Of a stretch of DNA of 29,808 nt, positions 7,098 through 14,478 are shown in pieces (positions within the stretch are counted from its first letter, which is position 1; every line of letters begins with the position of its first letter). Source of the DNA: UBA5972 sp002430125 (GTDB lineage Bacteria > Pseudomonadota > Alphaproteobacteria > Rhodobacterales > Rhodobacteraceae). The notes under the pieces were generated by a model. It did no database searches. It was not told the origin of the DNA and worked only from the letters and a program-made list of their open reading frames with translations. The translations under genes were made by a program, and so were the position numbers. The stretch is taken from NCBI GenBank assembly GCA_937892915.1, contig CALBIC010000015.1, positions 1-29,808 of the forward strand, read 5' to 3'.

Positions 7098-8423
7098 ATG
7101 GACGCCGACCCCGGAATATTGGATGCGATTTTTGGTTTTTGGCTGGATATCTGGCGGGCTCTGAAGAACCCGTCGATAAACGGGGCGGTTTTGGCTGTGG
7201 TGGCGGTTGCTGGCCTCACCGGTGGGCTTTTGCTTCGGTTTTTCGGCTTTTTCAAACGCGCGGTCCCGCCCGGCCCGTCGATTGCCGGGCCAACGGTGGT
7301 TATGCCGCTGGCGGATCACGACAAACGCGAGGCGAATTATCGCACGGAGCTGGAACGCCTGCACCAACAGATTTCTGCGTTGCAGACGGAAGCAAGCGGC
7401 GATCAGCTTGTAGTTTTACAGGCGGAAAAAGCCGAAATCGAAACCCGGCTTTCGGATGTGACGGCGGCGCTGGGGGCGCGGGATCAGCTTATTACCTCGC
7501 TCGAGGCTGATCTGACCCGCGCGGCCAACGAATACCCCGAAGTTGCAGCCAAGGCCAAAGCAGCGCTGGACGGCGGCGATTTTGACGCAGCCGACAGCTT
7601 GTTTGCGCAGATGGAAGATGCAGGCGACCTTGCCGTTCTGGCCACCGCACGCCACGCCTATTCACGCGGCGAGATTGCCGAAGAACGCATCCGCTGGGTC
7701 GACGCCGCGCGGCATTACGGCAAGGCGGCAAGGCTGGATGGATCATTTACCAACCTTAAGAAAGCCCGCGAGTTTTCGTGGCGTAACGGCGATTATGCGG
7801 TGGCGCTGGAGTTTGGGCCAAAGCTGATCACCGCAGCGATTGCCGAGTTTGGGGAAAATACACAAGAACATGCGTTGGCGCTAAATGAACATGCCTTGTC
7901 GGTGCACGCTGCAGGGCGGTTCAGCGAGGCCGAAGGGCTTTACCGGCAGGCGCTGGACATTGACCGCGCAACGATTGGCGAAACCCATCCGAACTATGCC
8001 ACCCGCCTTAACAACCTCGCGGCGGTGGTTCAGGCGCAGGGGCGGTATGACGAGGCCGAGGGGCTTTACCGGCAGGCGCTGGACATTGACCGCGCAACGA
8101 TTGGCGAAACCCATCCGAACTATGCCACCCGCCTTAACAACCTCGCGGCGGTGGTTCAGGCGCAGGGGCGGTATGACGAGGCCGAGGGGCTTTACCGGCA
8201 GGCGCTGGACATTGACCGCGCAACGATTGGCGAAACCCATCCGGACTATGCCACCCGCCTTAACAACCTTGCGGCGGTGGTTCAGTCGCAAGGCAAGTTT
8301 GCGGCGGCGGAGCCGTTTTATCAGCAGGCCATCGTTATTCTTGATGCCACGCTTGGGCCGGATCATCCGACGACGGTCACAATCAAAGCCAACTATGCGG
8401 CGATGCAAGCCAAGCAGGGGTAA
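7098..8423 (+). CDS. Membrane-anchored coiled-coil TPR-repeat protein
   Basis: The 441-residue product has one strong transmembrane segment at about residues 27-51, a predicted coiled coil at about 75-142, and then tetratricopeptide repeats to the end. The C-terminal TPRs are the 42-residue kinesin-light-chain-like type (TPR_10/TPR_12), with the unit LYRQALDIDRATIGETHP. Three units are almost identical at DNA level. The soluble part probably acts as a protein-binding scaffold tethered to the inner membrane; no enzymatic domain is visible. The ATG at 7098 has AAAAGGA just upstream and is preferred over TTG at 7083. It may be co-transcribed with ygfZ. Partner and function are unknown. Similar TPR proteins often occur beside CHAT proteases or NB-ARC proteins, but none is present here. 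Confidence 0.85.
   Translation: MDADPGILDAIFGFWLDIWRALKNPSINGAVLAVVAVAGLTGGLLLRFFGFFKRAVPPGPSIAGPTVVMPLADHDKREANYRTELERLHQQISALQTEASGDQLVVLQAEKAEIETRLSDVTAALGARDQLITSLEADLTRAANEYPEVAAKAKAALDGGDFDAADSLFAQMEDAGDLAVLATARHAYSRGEIAEERIRWVDAARHYGKAARLDGSFTNLKKAREFSWRNGDYAVALEFGPKLITAAIAEFGENTQEHALALNEHALSVHAAGRFSEAEGLYRQALDIDRATIGETHPNYATRLNNLAAVVQAQGRYDEAEGLYRQALDIDRATIGETHPNYATRLNNLAAVVQAQGRYDEAEGLYRQALDIDRATIGETHPDYATRLNNLAAVVQSQGKFAAAEPFYQQAIVILDATLGPDHPTTVTIKANYAAMQAKQG
7926..8303 (+). repeat. Three near-identical 126-bp tandem repeats in the TPR gene
   Basis: Units begin at 7926, 8052 and 8178, each opening with GAGGCCGA. The period is exactly 126 bases (42 codons), so the frame is kept. Units 1 and 2 differ by essentially one synonymous base near their starts; unit 3 has a few changes, including Asn to Asp in ETHPDYA. 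A diverged fourth unit follows at 8304. The near-identity includes synonymous sites, which indicates recent duplication or gene conversion. Confidence 0.95.
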
Positions 8424-8428
8424 AGCTT

Positions 8429-8478
8429 TTTGCGTTTATTCTGTGGCAAAATGCCACGCGATTCACATAAAACGCAAA
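8429..8478. terminator. Hairpin between convergent genes, possible bidirectional terminator
   Basis: Two nested inverted repeats lie between the ends of the TPR gene and the inositol-monophosphatase-family gene. The inner stem is GTGGCA/TGCCAC (8443-8448 and 8452-8457) with an AAA loop. The outer arms are TTTGCGTTTAT (8429-8439) and ATAAAACGCAAA (8467-8478), complementary apart from one bulged A. The first arm is preceded by a short T run. A terminator role is inferred from position. Confidence 0.5.
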
Positions 8479-8488
8479 TCGCTTTAGG

Positions 8489-9280
8489 TCACTTGTTGCG
8501 GATGACTTTGGCGAAAGCTTCAAATCCGTCGGCGTTGCCGGCGATGATGTCACCGGTTTCGATCAGGTTTTCCCCCGGGGTCAGGGCCTCGACAAAACCG
8601 CCGGCCTCTTTCACCAGCAGGATGCCCGCCGCGATGTCCCAGGGTTTCAGGCGGCGTTCCCAAAAGCCGTCGTAACGACCAGCGGCAACATAGGCCATAT
8701 CAAGCGCGGCTGCCCCCCAGCGGCGCACCCCGGCGCAGGCGGGCAACAGGCGTGCGAGGTCTTGCAGGGATTCCGGCAGATCGGTGCTCCCGGCGAATGG
8801 CAGGCCGGTGGCGAATATCATTTCGATCAGTTTGGTGCGCCCCGACACCCGCAGGCGATTGTCGTTCAGCCAGCAGCCCTGCCCTTTTTCCGAGGTGAAC
8901 ATCTCGTCTTTGATCGGGTCGTAAACCACTGCCGCGACGGTCTGGCCTTTGTGTTCTAACCCGATGGACACCGCCCAATGGGGCAAGCCGTGCAGGTAAT
9001 TCGTAGTGCCATCAAGCGGGTCAACAATCCAGCGGCGGGTCGGGTCTTCGCCTTTGACTTCGTCGCTTTCTTCACCCAGCCAGCCATAGTTCGGACGCGC
9101 TTCGGTCAGTTCTTCGCGGATCAGTTCTTCGGCCTTAAGGTCGGCTTTGGAAACAAAGTCCCCGGCGCCCTTGGTGGACACCTGCAGGTTTTCGACCTCG
9201 CCGAAATCGCGGATCAGGGACCGGCCAGCCTTGCGGGCGGCTTTGATCATGATGTTCAGATTTGCGCTTGCCTGGGCCAT
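8489..9280 (-). CDS. Inositol monophosphatase family protein (SuhB-like)
   Basis: The 263-residue product belongs to the Mg2+-dependent, Li+-sensitive inositol monophosphatase family, which hydrolyses small sugar or polyol phosphates; the SuhB subgroup also affects rRNA antitermination in Escherichia coli. Metal-binding residues are visible as GEES at 69-72 and the signature VDPLDGTTNY at 86-95 (D87, D90). The second signature WDIAAG is at 214-219 (D215). I chose ATG at 9280 because AAAGGA lies 6 bases upstream and MAQASANLNIMIKAARKAG is the family-typical start; the longer frame from 9385 overlaps metR territory. It lies 64 bases downstream of metR on the same strand, so it might share its transcript. 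The family is firm; the physiological substrate is not known. Confidence 0.92.
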   Translation of the reverse strand: MAQASANLNIMIKAARKAGRSLIRDFGEVENLQVSTKGAGDFVSKADLKAEELIREELTEARPNYGWLGEESDEVKGEDPTRRWIVDPLDGTTNYLHGLPHWAVSIGLEHKGQTVAAVVYDPIKDEMFTSEKGQGCWLNDNRLRVSGRTKLIEMIFATGLPFAGSTDLPESLQDLARLLPACAGVRRWGAAALDMAYVAAGRYDGFWERRLKPWDIAAGILLVKEAGGFVEALTPGENLIETGDIIAGNADGFEAFAKVIRNK

Positions 9281-9344
9281 TGGGCGTCCTTTGAAATGCT
9301 GAGGTCGCTCTCTACACGCCAAGACGTGCCGCGCCAAGGGGCAA

Positions 9345-10253
9345 TCAGGGCTTGCGTTGCAGCTTGGGTGGCTCGGTGCGCCCAAGTCGGATCAGGTGGG
9401 ACATGAAAGGAAGCGAGGTGTCCTCAATTCGGGTCGCCGCATATAGCCGTTTGGTGACGCCCTTTTTGGTCAGCGAGCGGGTGATATAATCGTGTTTATA
9501 CCGCGCATCGCGCAGCACCCAGTCGGGCAGAACCGCCACCCCGCGATTGCTGGCGACCAGCAACAGGATCACCGCGGTCAGTTCAACTTGGCGGATCGCA
9601 AGCGGTTCCACCTTGGCGGGAGTCAGCAGTTCGGTGAACACGTCCAGCCGGGTTTTATCAACGGGATAGGTGATAAGGGTTTGGTCGCGAAAATCGGCCG
9701 CCTCGACATAAGGTTTTTGCGCGAGCGGATGGCTGGAGGCAGCGACAAACAGCGGTTCATAGTCAAACAGCGGCGAAAATTCGACGCCGTTGATTTTCTC
9801 CGGATCGGACGAGATCACCAGATCGACCTCTTCACGCTGAAGGGCAGGCAGCGCGTCGAACGCCAGACCGGGCCGGATATCAACATCAATATCGGGCCAC
9901 GCGCGGCGGAACAGTTCCAGCACCGGAAACAGCCATTCAAAACAGGCGTGGCATTCAATGGCGATATGCAAACGACCGGATTTGCCGTTGTGAATCGCCC
10001 GGAAATCTTCTTCGAGCTGGGAAATTTCCGGTAAGATGCGTTCAGCCAGTTTCAGCATTTTCAAGCCAGCCGGCGACAGCTTCAACGGTTTCGCGCGGCG
10101 CACAAACAGGTCAAGGCCGACCTGATCCTCAAGGCCCTTGATCTGATGCGAAAGCGCGGATTGGGTGATGTTCAGAACGTCAGCAGCTTTGGACAGCCCA
10201 CCGGATTCGTGAATGGCTTTGATGCTGCGCAGGTGACGGAATTCCAGATACAT
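9345..10253 (-). CDS. metR: LysR-type regulator MetR
   Basis: The 302-residue LysR-type transcriptional regulator has the N-terminal winged helix-turn-helix (about residues 1-60: LSKAADVLNITQSALSHQIKGLE) and a C-terminal co-inducer domain. The sequence is MetR-like through the region FEWLFPVLELFRRAWPDIDVDI. MetR activates methionine-synthesis genes and uses homocysteine as co-inducer. It is transcribed divergently from metF, with 92 bases between the starts, and a perfect MetR consensus site lies in that gap, which strongly supports the assignment. It may autoregulate through the same site, as is known for MetR in enteric bacteria. The ATG at 10253 is the natural start for the conserved MYLEFRHLRSIKAI sequence. 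Confidence 0.92.
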   Translation of the reverse strand: MYLEFRHLRSIKAIHESGGLSKAADVLNITQSALSHQIKGLEDQVGLDLFVRRAKPLKLSPAGLKMLKLAERILPEISQLEEDFRAIHNGKSGRLHIAIECHACFEWLFPVLELFRRAWPDIDVDIRPGLAFDALPALQREEVDLVISSDPEKINGVEFSPLFDYEPLFVAASSHPLAQKPYVEAADFRDQTLITYPVDKTRLDVFTELLTPAKVEPLAIRQVELTAVILLLVASNRGVAVLPDWVLRDARYKHDYITRSLTKKGVTKRLYAATRIEDTSLPFMSHLIRLGRTEPPKLQRKP

Positions 10254-10286
10254 GTTCGATTTTACTCATAAAGATCATGATTATTA

Positions 10287-10299
10287 TGAATTTGTTTCA
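10287..10299. promoter_or_regulatory. MetR operator between metR and metF
   Basis: The sequence TGAATTTGTTTCA matches the MetR consensus TGAA-N5-TTCA exactly. It sits in the divergent metR/metF gap, 34 bases from the metR start and 47 from the metF start. A second, imperfect dyad CGAA-N4-TTCG follows immediately at 10300-10311 and could be a weaker adjacent half-site pair. The surrounding DNA is AT-rich, as expected for promoters. Binding itself is inferred. Confidence 0.8.
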
Positions 10300-10345
10300 C
10301 GAAAACATTCGTGGCACAAGAGGGCAACCTAATTTGGAGTCGATT

Positions 10346-11212
10346 ATGACCACCCCTTCCGTCTCGTTTGAGTTTTTTCCGCCACAAGGGCTGGAGGCCA
10401 GTTTTCGCCTTTGGAATTCGGTCAACACATTGGCACCGCTTGATCCGGCCTTTGCGTCAGTGACCTATGGCGCCGGCGGTTCAACCCGCGATCTGACGCA
10501 TGAGGCTTTGGGGACGTTGATCCGTCAATATGGACTGAACGTTGCGGGCCATCTGACATGCGTGAATGCGACGCGCCAGGAAACGCTTGCGATTGCAAAG
10601 CGTTATGCTGACCTTGGGGTTACGGAAATCGTGGCTTTGCGGGGGGATGCACCGAAGGGTGATGCCGGATTTCAAACGCATCCCGATGGTTTTGCCAGTT
10701 CAGTTGAACTGGTCGCTGCCCTAGCTGAAACCGGTGATTTCCGCATTCGGGTTGCTGCCTATCCCGATCGTCACCCCGAAGCTTTGGATGCAAATTCCGA
10801 CATTGAGATGCTGAAACTGAAGTTCGAGGCCGGGGCCGATAGCGCGATCACCCAGTACTTTTACGATATCGACAGCTTCCTGAGGTTTCGTGACCGCTCC
10901 GCAACCGCCGGAATCACCCGTAAGATTATTCCCGGCATTCTGCCGATTGAAGATTGGGAAAAAACCAAACGGTTTTCGGCGCGCTGCAATGCGGCGCTGC
11001 CGTTTTGGATGGACGATGCTTTTGCCAAGGCGACCCGCGACGGTGTGCATGATCTATTGGCGATTTCTGTCGCCACCGAATTATGTTCTGATTTGATGGA
11101 TGAAGGGGTTGAGGATTTACATTTTTACACCCTCAACCAACCGCATCTGACCCGCAATATCTGCAAAGCTCTGGGAATTGAACCCGTTCAAAGCTTACAA
11201 AAAGTGGCGTAG
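10346..11212 (+). CDS. metF: 5,10-methylenetetrahydrofolate reductase MetF
   Basis: The 288-residue flavoprotein reduces 5,10-methylene-THF to 5-methyl-THF, the methyl donor for methionine synthase. The opening VSFEFFPPQG carries the catalytic Glu (E9), and later segments (VTYGAGGSTRD, ALRGDAP, KFEAGADSAITQYFYD, PGILPI) are typical of the TIM-barrel MTHFR family. The length matches bacterial MetF. I chose ATG at 10346, with GGAG about 7 bases upstream; an in-frame extension to 10277 would run through the MetR site and is not family-like. Regulation by MetR is expected from the operator. The thioesterase gene follows after about 80 bases. Confidence 0.96.
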   Translation: MTTPSVSFEFFPPQGLEASFRLWNSVNTLAPLDPAFASVTYGAGGSTRDLTHEALGTLIRQYGLNVAGHLTCVNATRQETLAIAKRYADLGVTEIVALRGDAPKGDAGFQTHPDGFASSVELVAALAETGDFRIRVAAYPDRHPEALDANSDIEMLKLKFEAGADSAITQYFYDIDSFLRFRDRSATAGITRKIIPGILPIEDWEKTKRFSARCNAALPFWMDDAFAKATRDGVHDLLAISVATELCSDLMDEGVEDLHFYTLNQPHLTRNICKALGIEPVQSLQKVA

Positions 11213-11293
11213 CGTTACGCACTGTTACGCTTGCCTTTTCTGCGAACTGGACGCTATTTAGGGCCCGGTTTTCGTATTAAAAAGGGTAGCGAC

Positions 11294-11767
11294 ATGAATG
11301 ATGCGAGCATGATTTTGGATCTTGATGCGATCAGGCATTTGACCGGCCTTGAAACCATGCAGGCGATTGTCGATGGCAGCCTGCCACCTGCCCCGATTGC
11401 CACAACAATGAATTTTTGGATGGTATCGGTCGGTGACGGTGAGGCGGTATTTGAAGGCGCACCAGGCCCAGCTTTTCGCAACCCTACGGGTGCAATCCAC
11501 GGCGGTTGGTATGGTGCGATTATGGACAGCGTGCTTGGTGTTGCGGTGCATACGAAAATGGGTGCCGGTCAGGCCTATACCACGCTGGAATATAAGGTGA
11601 ATATCACCCGCGCTATTCCCGTTGGCATGCAAGTGCGCGCGATTGGAACGACATCACATGTTGGCCGTTCGACCGCCGTGGCCGAAGCCAAGCTGATCGG
11701 CGTGGAAGACGGGCGACTTTATGCAACCGCATCCACAACCTGCATGGTTTTTGCACCGAACCCCTGA
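11294..11767 (+). CDS. PaaI-family hotdog-fold thioesterase
   Basis: The 157-residue protein has the hotdog thioesterase signature NPTGAIHGGW at about residues 63-72, with the catalytic loop Gly/His and a following helix (YGAIMDSVLGVAV). PaaI-type enzymes hydrolyse acyl-CoA thioesters, often in aromatic-compound or housekeeping CoA recycling. The strands TTLEYKVNITRAIPVG and GRLYATASTTCMVF complete the fold. The ATG at 11294 follows an AAAGGG ribosome binding site. It stands between metF and a hairpin; co-transcription with metF is possible but unproven. Substrate cannot be told from sequence. Confidence 0.88.
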   Translation: MNDASMILDLDAIRHLTGLETMQAIVDGSLPPAPIATTMNFWMVSVGDGEAVFEGAPGPAFRNPTGAIHGGWYGAIMDSVLGVAVHTKMGAGQAYTTLEYKVNITRAIPVGMQVRAIGTTSHVGRSTAVAEAKLIGVEDGRLYATASTTCMVFAPNP

Positions 11768-11790
11768 GATTTATCCTAAGGCGGTGATAT

Positions 11791-11816
11791 CCTCCTGACA
11801 CCACCCTGTCAGGAGG
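11791..11816 (+). terminator. Perfect 10-bp hairpin after the thioesterase gene
   Basis: The arms CCTCCTGACA (11791-11800) and TGTCAGGAGG (11807-11816) are perfectly complementary, with a 6-base loop. There is no T run after it, so it is not a classical intrinsic terminator. It lies 24 bases after the thioesterase stop, which favours 3'-end formation or mRNA protection; a role upstream of the small frame at 11861 is also possible. Confidence 0.5.
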
Positions 11817-11871
11817 GGTATGCGATCGTTTACTTTCAAATAAACCTGAAAGGAAAGAACATGAGCTTTAA

Positions 11872-12177
11872 ACCAAAGAGCGCGGTGGTCTGGTTGAAGC
11901 CCGCCAACGGTTGAAGGTGACCTATCGGGATCTGGATGGCATCGAATCCTGTCGCGTCATCCGCCCGCTGGGTCTGTGGTTTTGGGGCAAGGTCTGGACG
12001 CTGGTTGCGTGGTGCGAGTTGCGCAACAATTTTCGGATGTTCCGGGGCGACCGGTTTTCAACTGTCACGCAAGACGGCAGGCTTCGCTCTGAGAAGTCGC
12101 GTGATCTGGTGGCGGTTTATGCTTCGATGAAAGATCGTTCTGGTCGGGCCAGCCTAAAGGATCGTGAAACGTGTTAG
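11872..12177 (+). pseudogene. WYL-domain (YafY-type) transcriptional regulator remnant
   Basis: The frame is open from 11872 to the stop at 12177 and reads VTYRDLDG, then RPLGLWFWGKVWTLVAWC and RMFRGDRF, a good match to the C-terminal WYL ligand-binding domain of YafY-type regulators. Intact members are about 220-240 residues with an N-terminal helix-turn-helix; here that domain is missing and only about 100 codons remain. A strong ribosome binding site (AAAGGAAAG) and ATG at 11861 open a different frame of only 17 codons (MSFKPKSAVVWLKPANG) that ends inside the WYL region. This suggests an original start joined to the WYL end by an internal deletion, leaving a frameshift. The first start in the WYL frame is TTG at 11911, with no good ribosome site. 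Probably non-functional. Confidence 0.7.
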
Positions 12178-12239
12178 CTCTTTTACATTGAAGGCTGAAA
12201 ACCCATGCCCGTGCATCGCCATTACCTTGTGCGCTAACT

Positions 12240-12803
12240 CTAGGCGCGTTCTACGTATTCCATAGTTTCTGTGTTGACGATGATCGCTTCGTCCTGTCCG
12301 ACAAACGGTGGCACCATGACGCGCACGCCGTTGTCCAGCAGGGCTGGTTTGAAACTGTTGGCGGCGGTCTGGCCTTTGACCACCGGCTCAGTCTCGACAA
12401 TCTTGCATGTCACTTTCTGTGGCAACGAGGCACTGAGAGCTTCTTCGTTGTGATATTCCAGATGAACGATCATACCGTCCTGCAAGAACGGTCGGCGGTC
12501 GCCAAGGATATCGGCAGGCAATTCGATTTGTTCGTAGGTATCGTTATCCATGAAAACCAACATGCCATCGTTTTCATACAAGAACTGCTGATCCTTCTGT
12601 TCCAGCCGTACGTTTTCAACCTTGTCGGCCGAGCGGAAGCGCTCGTTAAGTTTACTGCCATTTCTAAGGTTTTTCATTTCAACTTGCGCAAAGGCGCCGC
12701 CTTTTCCCGGCTTCACATGGTCAACTTTGACCGCAATCCACAGGCCGTCATTATGCTCGAGCACATTACCGGGACGAATTTCGTTGCCGTTGATTTTGGG
12801 CAT
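12240..12803 (-). CDS. efp: Translation elongation factor P
   Basis: The 187-residue EF-P relieves ribosomes stalled at polyproline stretches. The N-terminal KOW-like domain begins MPKINGNEIRPGNVLEHNDGL. The loop KPGKGGAF places Lys34 at the site that in many bacteria is beta-lysylated by EpmA; no modification enzyme gene is in this window. The C-terminal OB domain ends with the typical segment FVGQDEAIIVNTETMEYVERA. I chose ATG at 12803, which gives the universal MP(K)INGN start; the frame extends upstream to 12887 without family similarity. It is divergent from the DUF6280-like gene. Assignment is firm. Confidence 0.97.
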   Translation of the reverse strand: MPKINGNEIRPGNVLEHNDGLWIAVKVDHVKPGKGGAFAQVEMKNLRNGSKLNERFRSADKVENVRLEQKDQQFLYENDGMLVFMDNDTYEQIELPADILGDRRPFLQDGMIVHLEYHNEEALSASLPQKVTCKIVETEPVVKGQTAANSFKPALLDNGVRVMVPPFVGQDEAIIVNTETMEYVERA

Positions 12804-12918
12804 GTTCAAAAACCTTGAAAGAGTGTTGAAGCTGGTCGCGGCGCACCTATATCTGTAAGACGGGTGGCTGGCAAGACGGACAGACACGGCGTGGCGGTGG
12901 TGTAACTCAAAAAGAAGC

Positions 12919-12935
12919 TATGCGTTAAACGCATA
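12919..12935. promoter_or_regulatory. 17-bp perfect palindrome, candidate operator
   Basis: The sequence TATGCGTTAAACGCATA has 8-base arms around a single A. It lies in the divergent gap between efp (start 12803) and the DUF6280-like gene (start 13029), which is the right place for a dimeric repressor or activator site controlling one or both. The cognate regulator is unknown; no matching regulator gene is adjacent. Confidence 0.5.
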
Positions 12936-13028
12936 TCTAGTATGTTGAGATTGCACCCCCGAATCGCCTCAAAGTCGCCATATTGCCCCGAACGCGAGAA
13001 AGACAAGAGCAAAAAGAAAGGGCAGCGT

Positions 13029-13343
13029 ATGTACGACTACGTTGATGCAACCGCATTTTCAAACGATCAGGGGTCACGGGCACGCAAATTGTTTGCCGCA
13101 GTGGTCCTAGCAGCGTTGGATGATGCAATAGCCGATGACAAAAAATACGGCAACGGCCCGGAAGTGATCGCCCGTTGGGCGCGGTCGCGTGACGGGCGTG
13201 AAGTGTTGATGTGCGCTGGGATTGACCCGAACGAGCGCTGCGTCAAAGGCATGATGGAATTCGTTGGTCGGGGTGTTCGCACCTCGGTGGCATTGTCACG
13301 CGAAGAAAGCGAACGGCAAAATCAAGCCAAAGAAGCCGCATAA
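13029..13343 (+). CDS. DUF6280-like small conserved protein
   Basis: The 104-residue soluble protein begins MYDYVDATAFSNDQGSRARKLFAAVVLAALDDAIADD. I recognise it as a small family conserved in Rhodobacterales, annotated as DUF6280, without known function. It appears helical and charged, with no signal peptide or membrane segment. The C-terminal part contains RSRDGREVLMCAGIDPNERCVKGMM. The ATG at 13029 has AAAGGG about 8 bases upstream; the frame is open to 12942 but without a better start. A good intrinsic terminator follows, so it is probably a single-gene transcript. Its abundance in the order suggests a conserved role, not predictable from sequence. Confidence 0.8.
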   Translation: MYDYVDATAFSNDQGSRARKLFAAVVLAALDDAIADDKKYGNGPEVIARWARSRDGREVLMCAGIDPNERCVKGMMEFVGRGVRTSVALSREESERQNQAKEAA

Positions 13344-13368
13344 GTCAGATCGGTTTTCTATTACAAAA

Positions 13369-13402
13369 AGCGCGTCCAGTTCGGGCGCTCTTTTTCTTTT
13401 TT
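13369..13402 (+). terminator. Intrinsic terminator after the DUF6280-like gene
   Basis: A short stem AGCGC/GCGCT (13369-13373 and 13385-13389) is followed by a T-rich tract at 13390-13402. It lies 25 bases after the stop codon and just before the convergent DUF2125 gene, a classical rho-independent layout. Confidence 0.75.
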
Positions 13403-13413
13403 GAATGGCGTTT

Positions 13414-14412
13414 TTATGACCGTATGAAACGAGGTGCCGGACCAATGGTGATCGGGCCGAGTTTCATGAACCCATCCTCTAGGGTCAGTGTTGTTGCCAA
13501 CGGATCCTCTTCCGATCCACTGGCAAACAGGCCAAGGCCCGATTTGATGGTGGCGGCCATATATGCCGAAATAGCACCTGACGACGCAAACAGATCTATC
13601 ACGGCAGGCCAGTTTTTTAGGGCAACGTCCAAAGTGCCGGAAATTCGGCCATCGGCAGAGACGTTCAACACACCCTTGCCGTCAAGGCCAAGCTTGCCCC
13701 ATGCAGCCGTCATCCGATTGACTGTGATCTTGATCACAAGCGGCGCTCCTTCCTCGACCGCAATTCTGTCCCAGGGCGCATCAAAATCCAGCTGCACATC
13801 CAGAAAAAGCGCTTCAATGGTCATCGGCAAGGTGCCTGCCGGGTCAAGGGTTTGCAGCAGGTTTACAGTTGGATGCAGCGATTTGGCATCGAATACCACG
13901 TCATGAGCAAAGGCCACGTTCGGGTGTTGTCGTGTTGAAAGGATGAGGCTGCCGATTGACGTTTGCCAACCGCTGCTGCCCTGTAACTCCAGATTACGGA
14001 TCTCAAGCGAAGTACGGTCAATGGCCAGTTTGGTGTCAGGTTCGAATACCACCGACGCCACCATACGGCTGTTCGTGATGCTAACCGTCTCAAGCGGAAA
14101 GCCTAGGTTTTGCGCTGGTGGCCAAACGGCAATGATATGGTTCGGCTGATAGCTTAGCGCCAGAATGTCGAATTCAGGTGCCATCCATTCAATGCCGGAA
14201 CGCGGATCAAGCAAGTGCAAATCGGTGAACCGGCTGTCAAATCTGTTGGGAAAGCCGACCACTTGGAAATCAGAAAACTCGGCCGTCCAACCATCAGCAC
14301 GCCGCGCATCCAGCCACGCAGTAATGACCTGATGTTTGGCGGTTGAGCCGACAAACCAATAGCCCGACCAAAGGCCGGCTAAAACCAAAACGAACGCAAT
14401 AAGTTTTCGCAC
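13414..14412 (-). CDS. DUF2125 domain-containing exported protein
   Basis: The 332-residue protein starts with a hydrophobic segment MRKLIAFVLVLAGLWSGYWFVG, a signal anchor or uncleaved signal, followed by a beta-rich body. The segment TAKHQVITAWLDARRADGW and the motif VVGFPNRFD are typical of DUF2125, an alphaproteobacterial family of unknown function whose long beta repeats resemble AsmA-like envelope proteins. It probably faces the periplasm. The ATG at 14412 starts directly at the signal segment. It diverges from the ChaC-like gene with a short 66-base gap. Family assignment is good; function unknown. Confidence 0.85.
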   Translation of the reverse strand: MRKLIAFVLVLAGLWSGYWFVGSTAKHQVITAWLDARRADGWTAEFSDFQVVGFPNRFDSRFTDLHLLDPRSGIEWMAPEFDILALSYQPNHIIAVWPPAQNLGFPLETVSITNSRMVASVVFEPDTKLAIDRTSLEIRNLELQGSSGWQTSIGSLILSTRQHPNVAFAHDVVFDAKSLHPTVNLLQTLDPAGTLPMTIEALFLDVQLDFDAPWDRIAVEEGAPLVIKITVNRMTAAWGKLGLDGKGVLNVSADGRISGTLDVALKNWPAVIDLFASSGAISAYMAATIKSGLGLFASGSEEDPLATTLTLEDGFMKLGPITIGPAPRFIRS

Positions 14413-14478
14413 AGCTCAAGCCCCTTTCGCGTGCTTTGAAGGCCGTTTATACACCGCCGGGCGACGGGGGCCAGAGGT

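Noticed and set aside
7926..8303. Repeat array that might be CRISPR-like
   Set aside because: The units are contiguous 126-base copies in a coding frame, with no spacers.
7881..8408. Minus-strand open frame with repeated units opposite the TPR gene
   Set aside because: It is a shadow of the 126-bp tandem repeats; composition and repeats are fully explained by the plus-strand TPR frame, which has a good start and TM/TPR structure.
10254..10345. SAM riboswitch upstream of metF
   Set aside because: Only 92 bases lie between the two starts, no riboswitch-like stems were seen, and a MetR box accounts for regulation.
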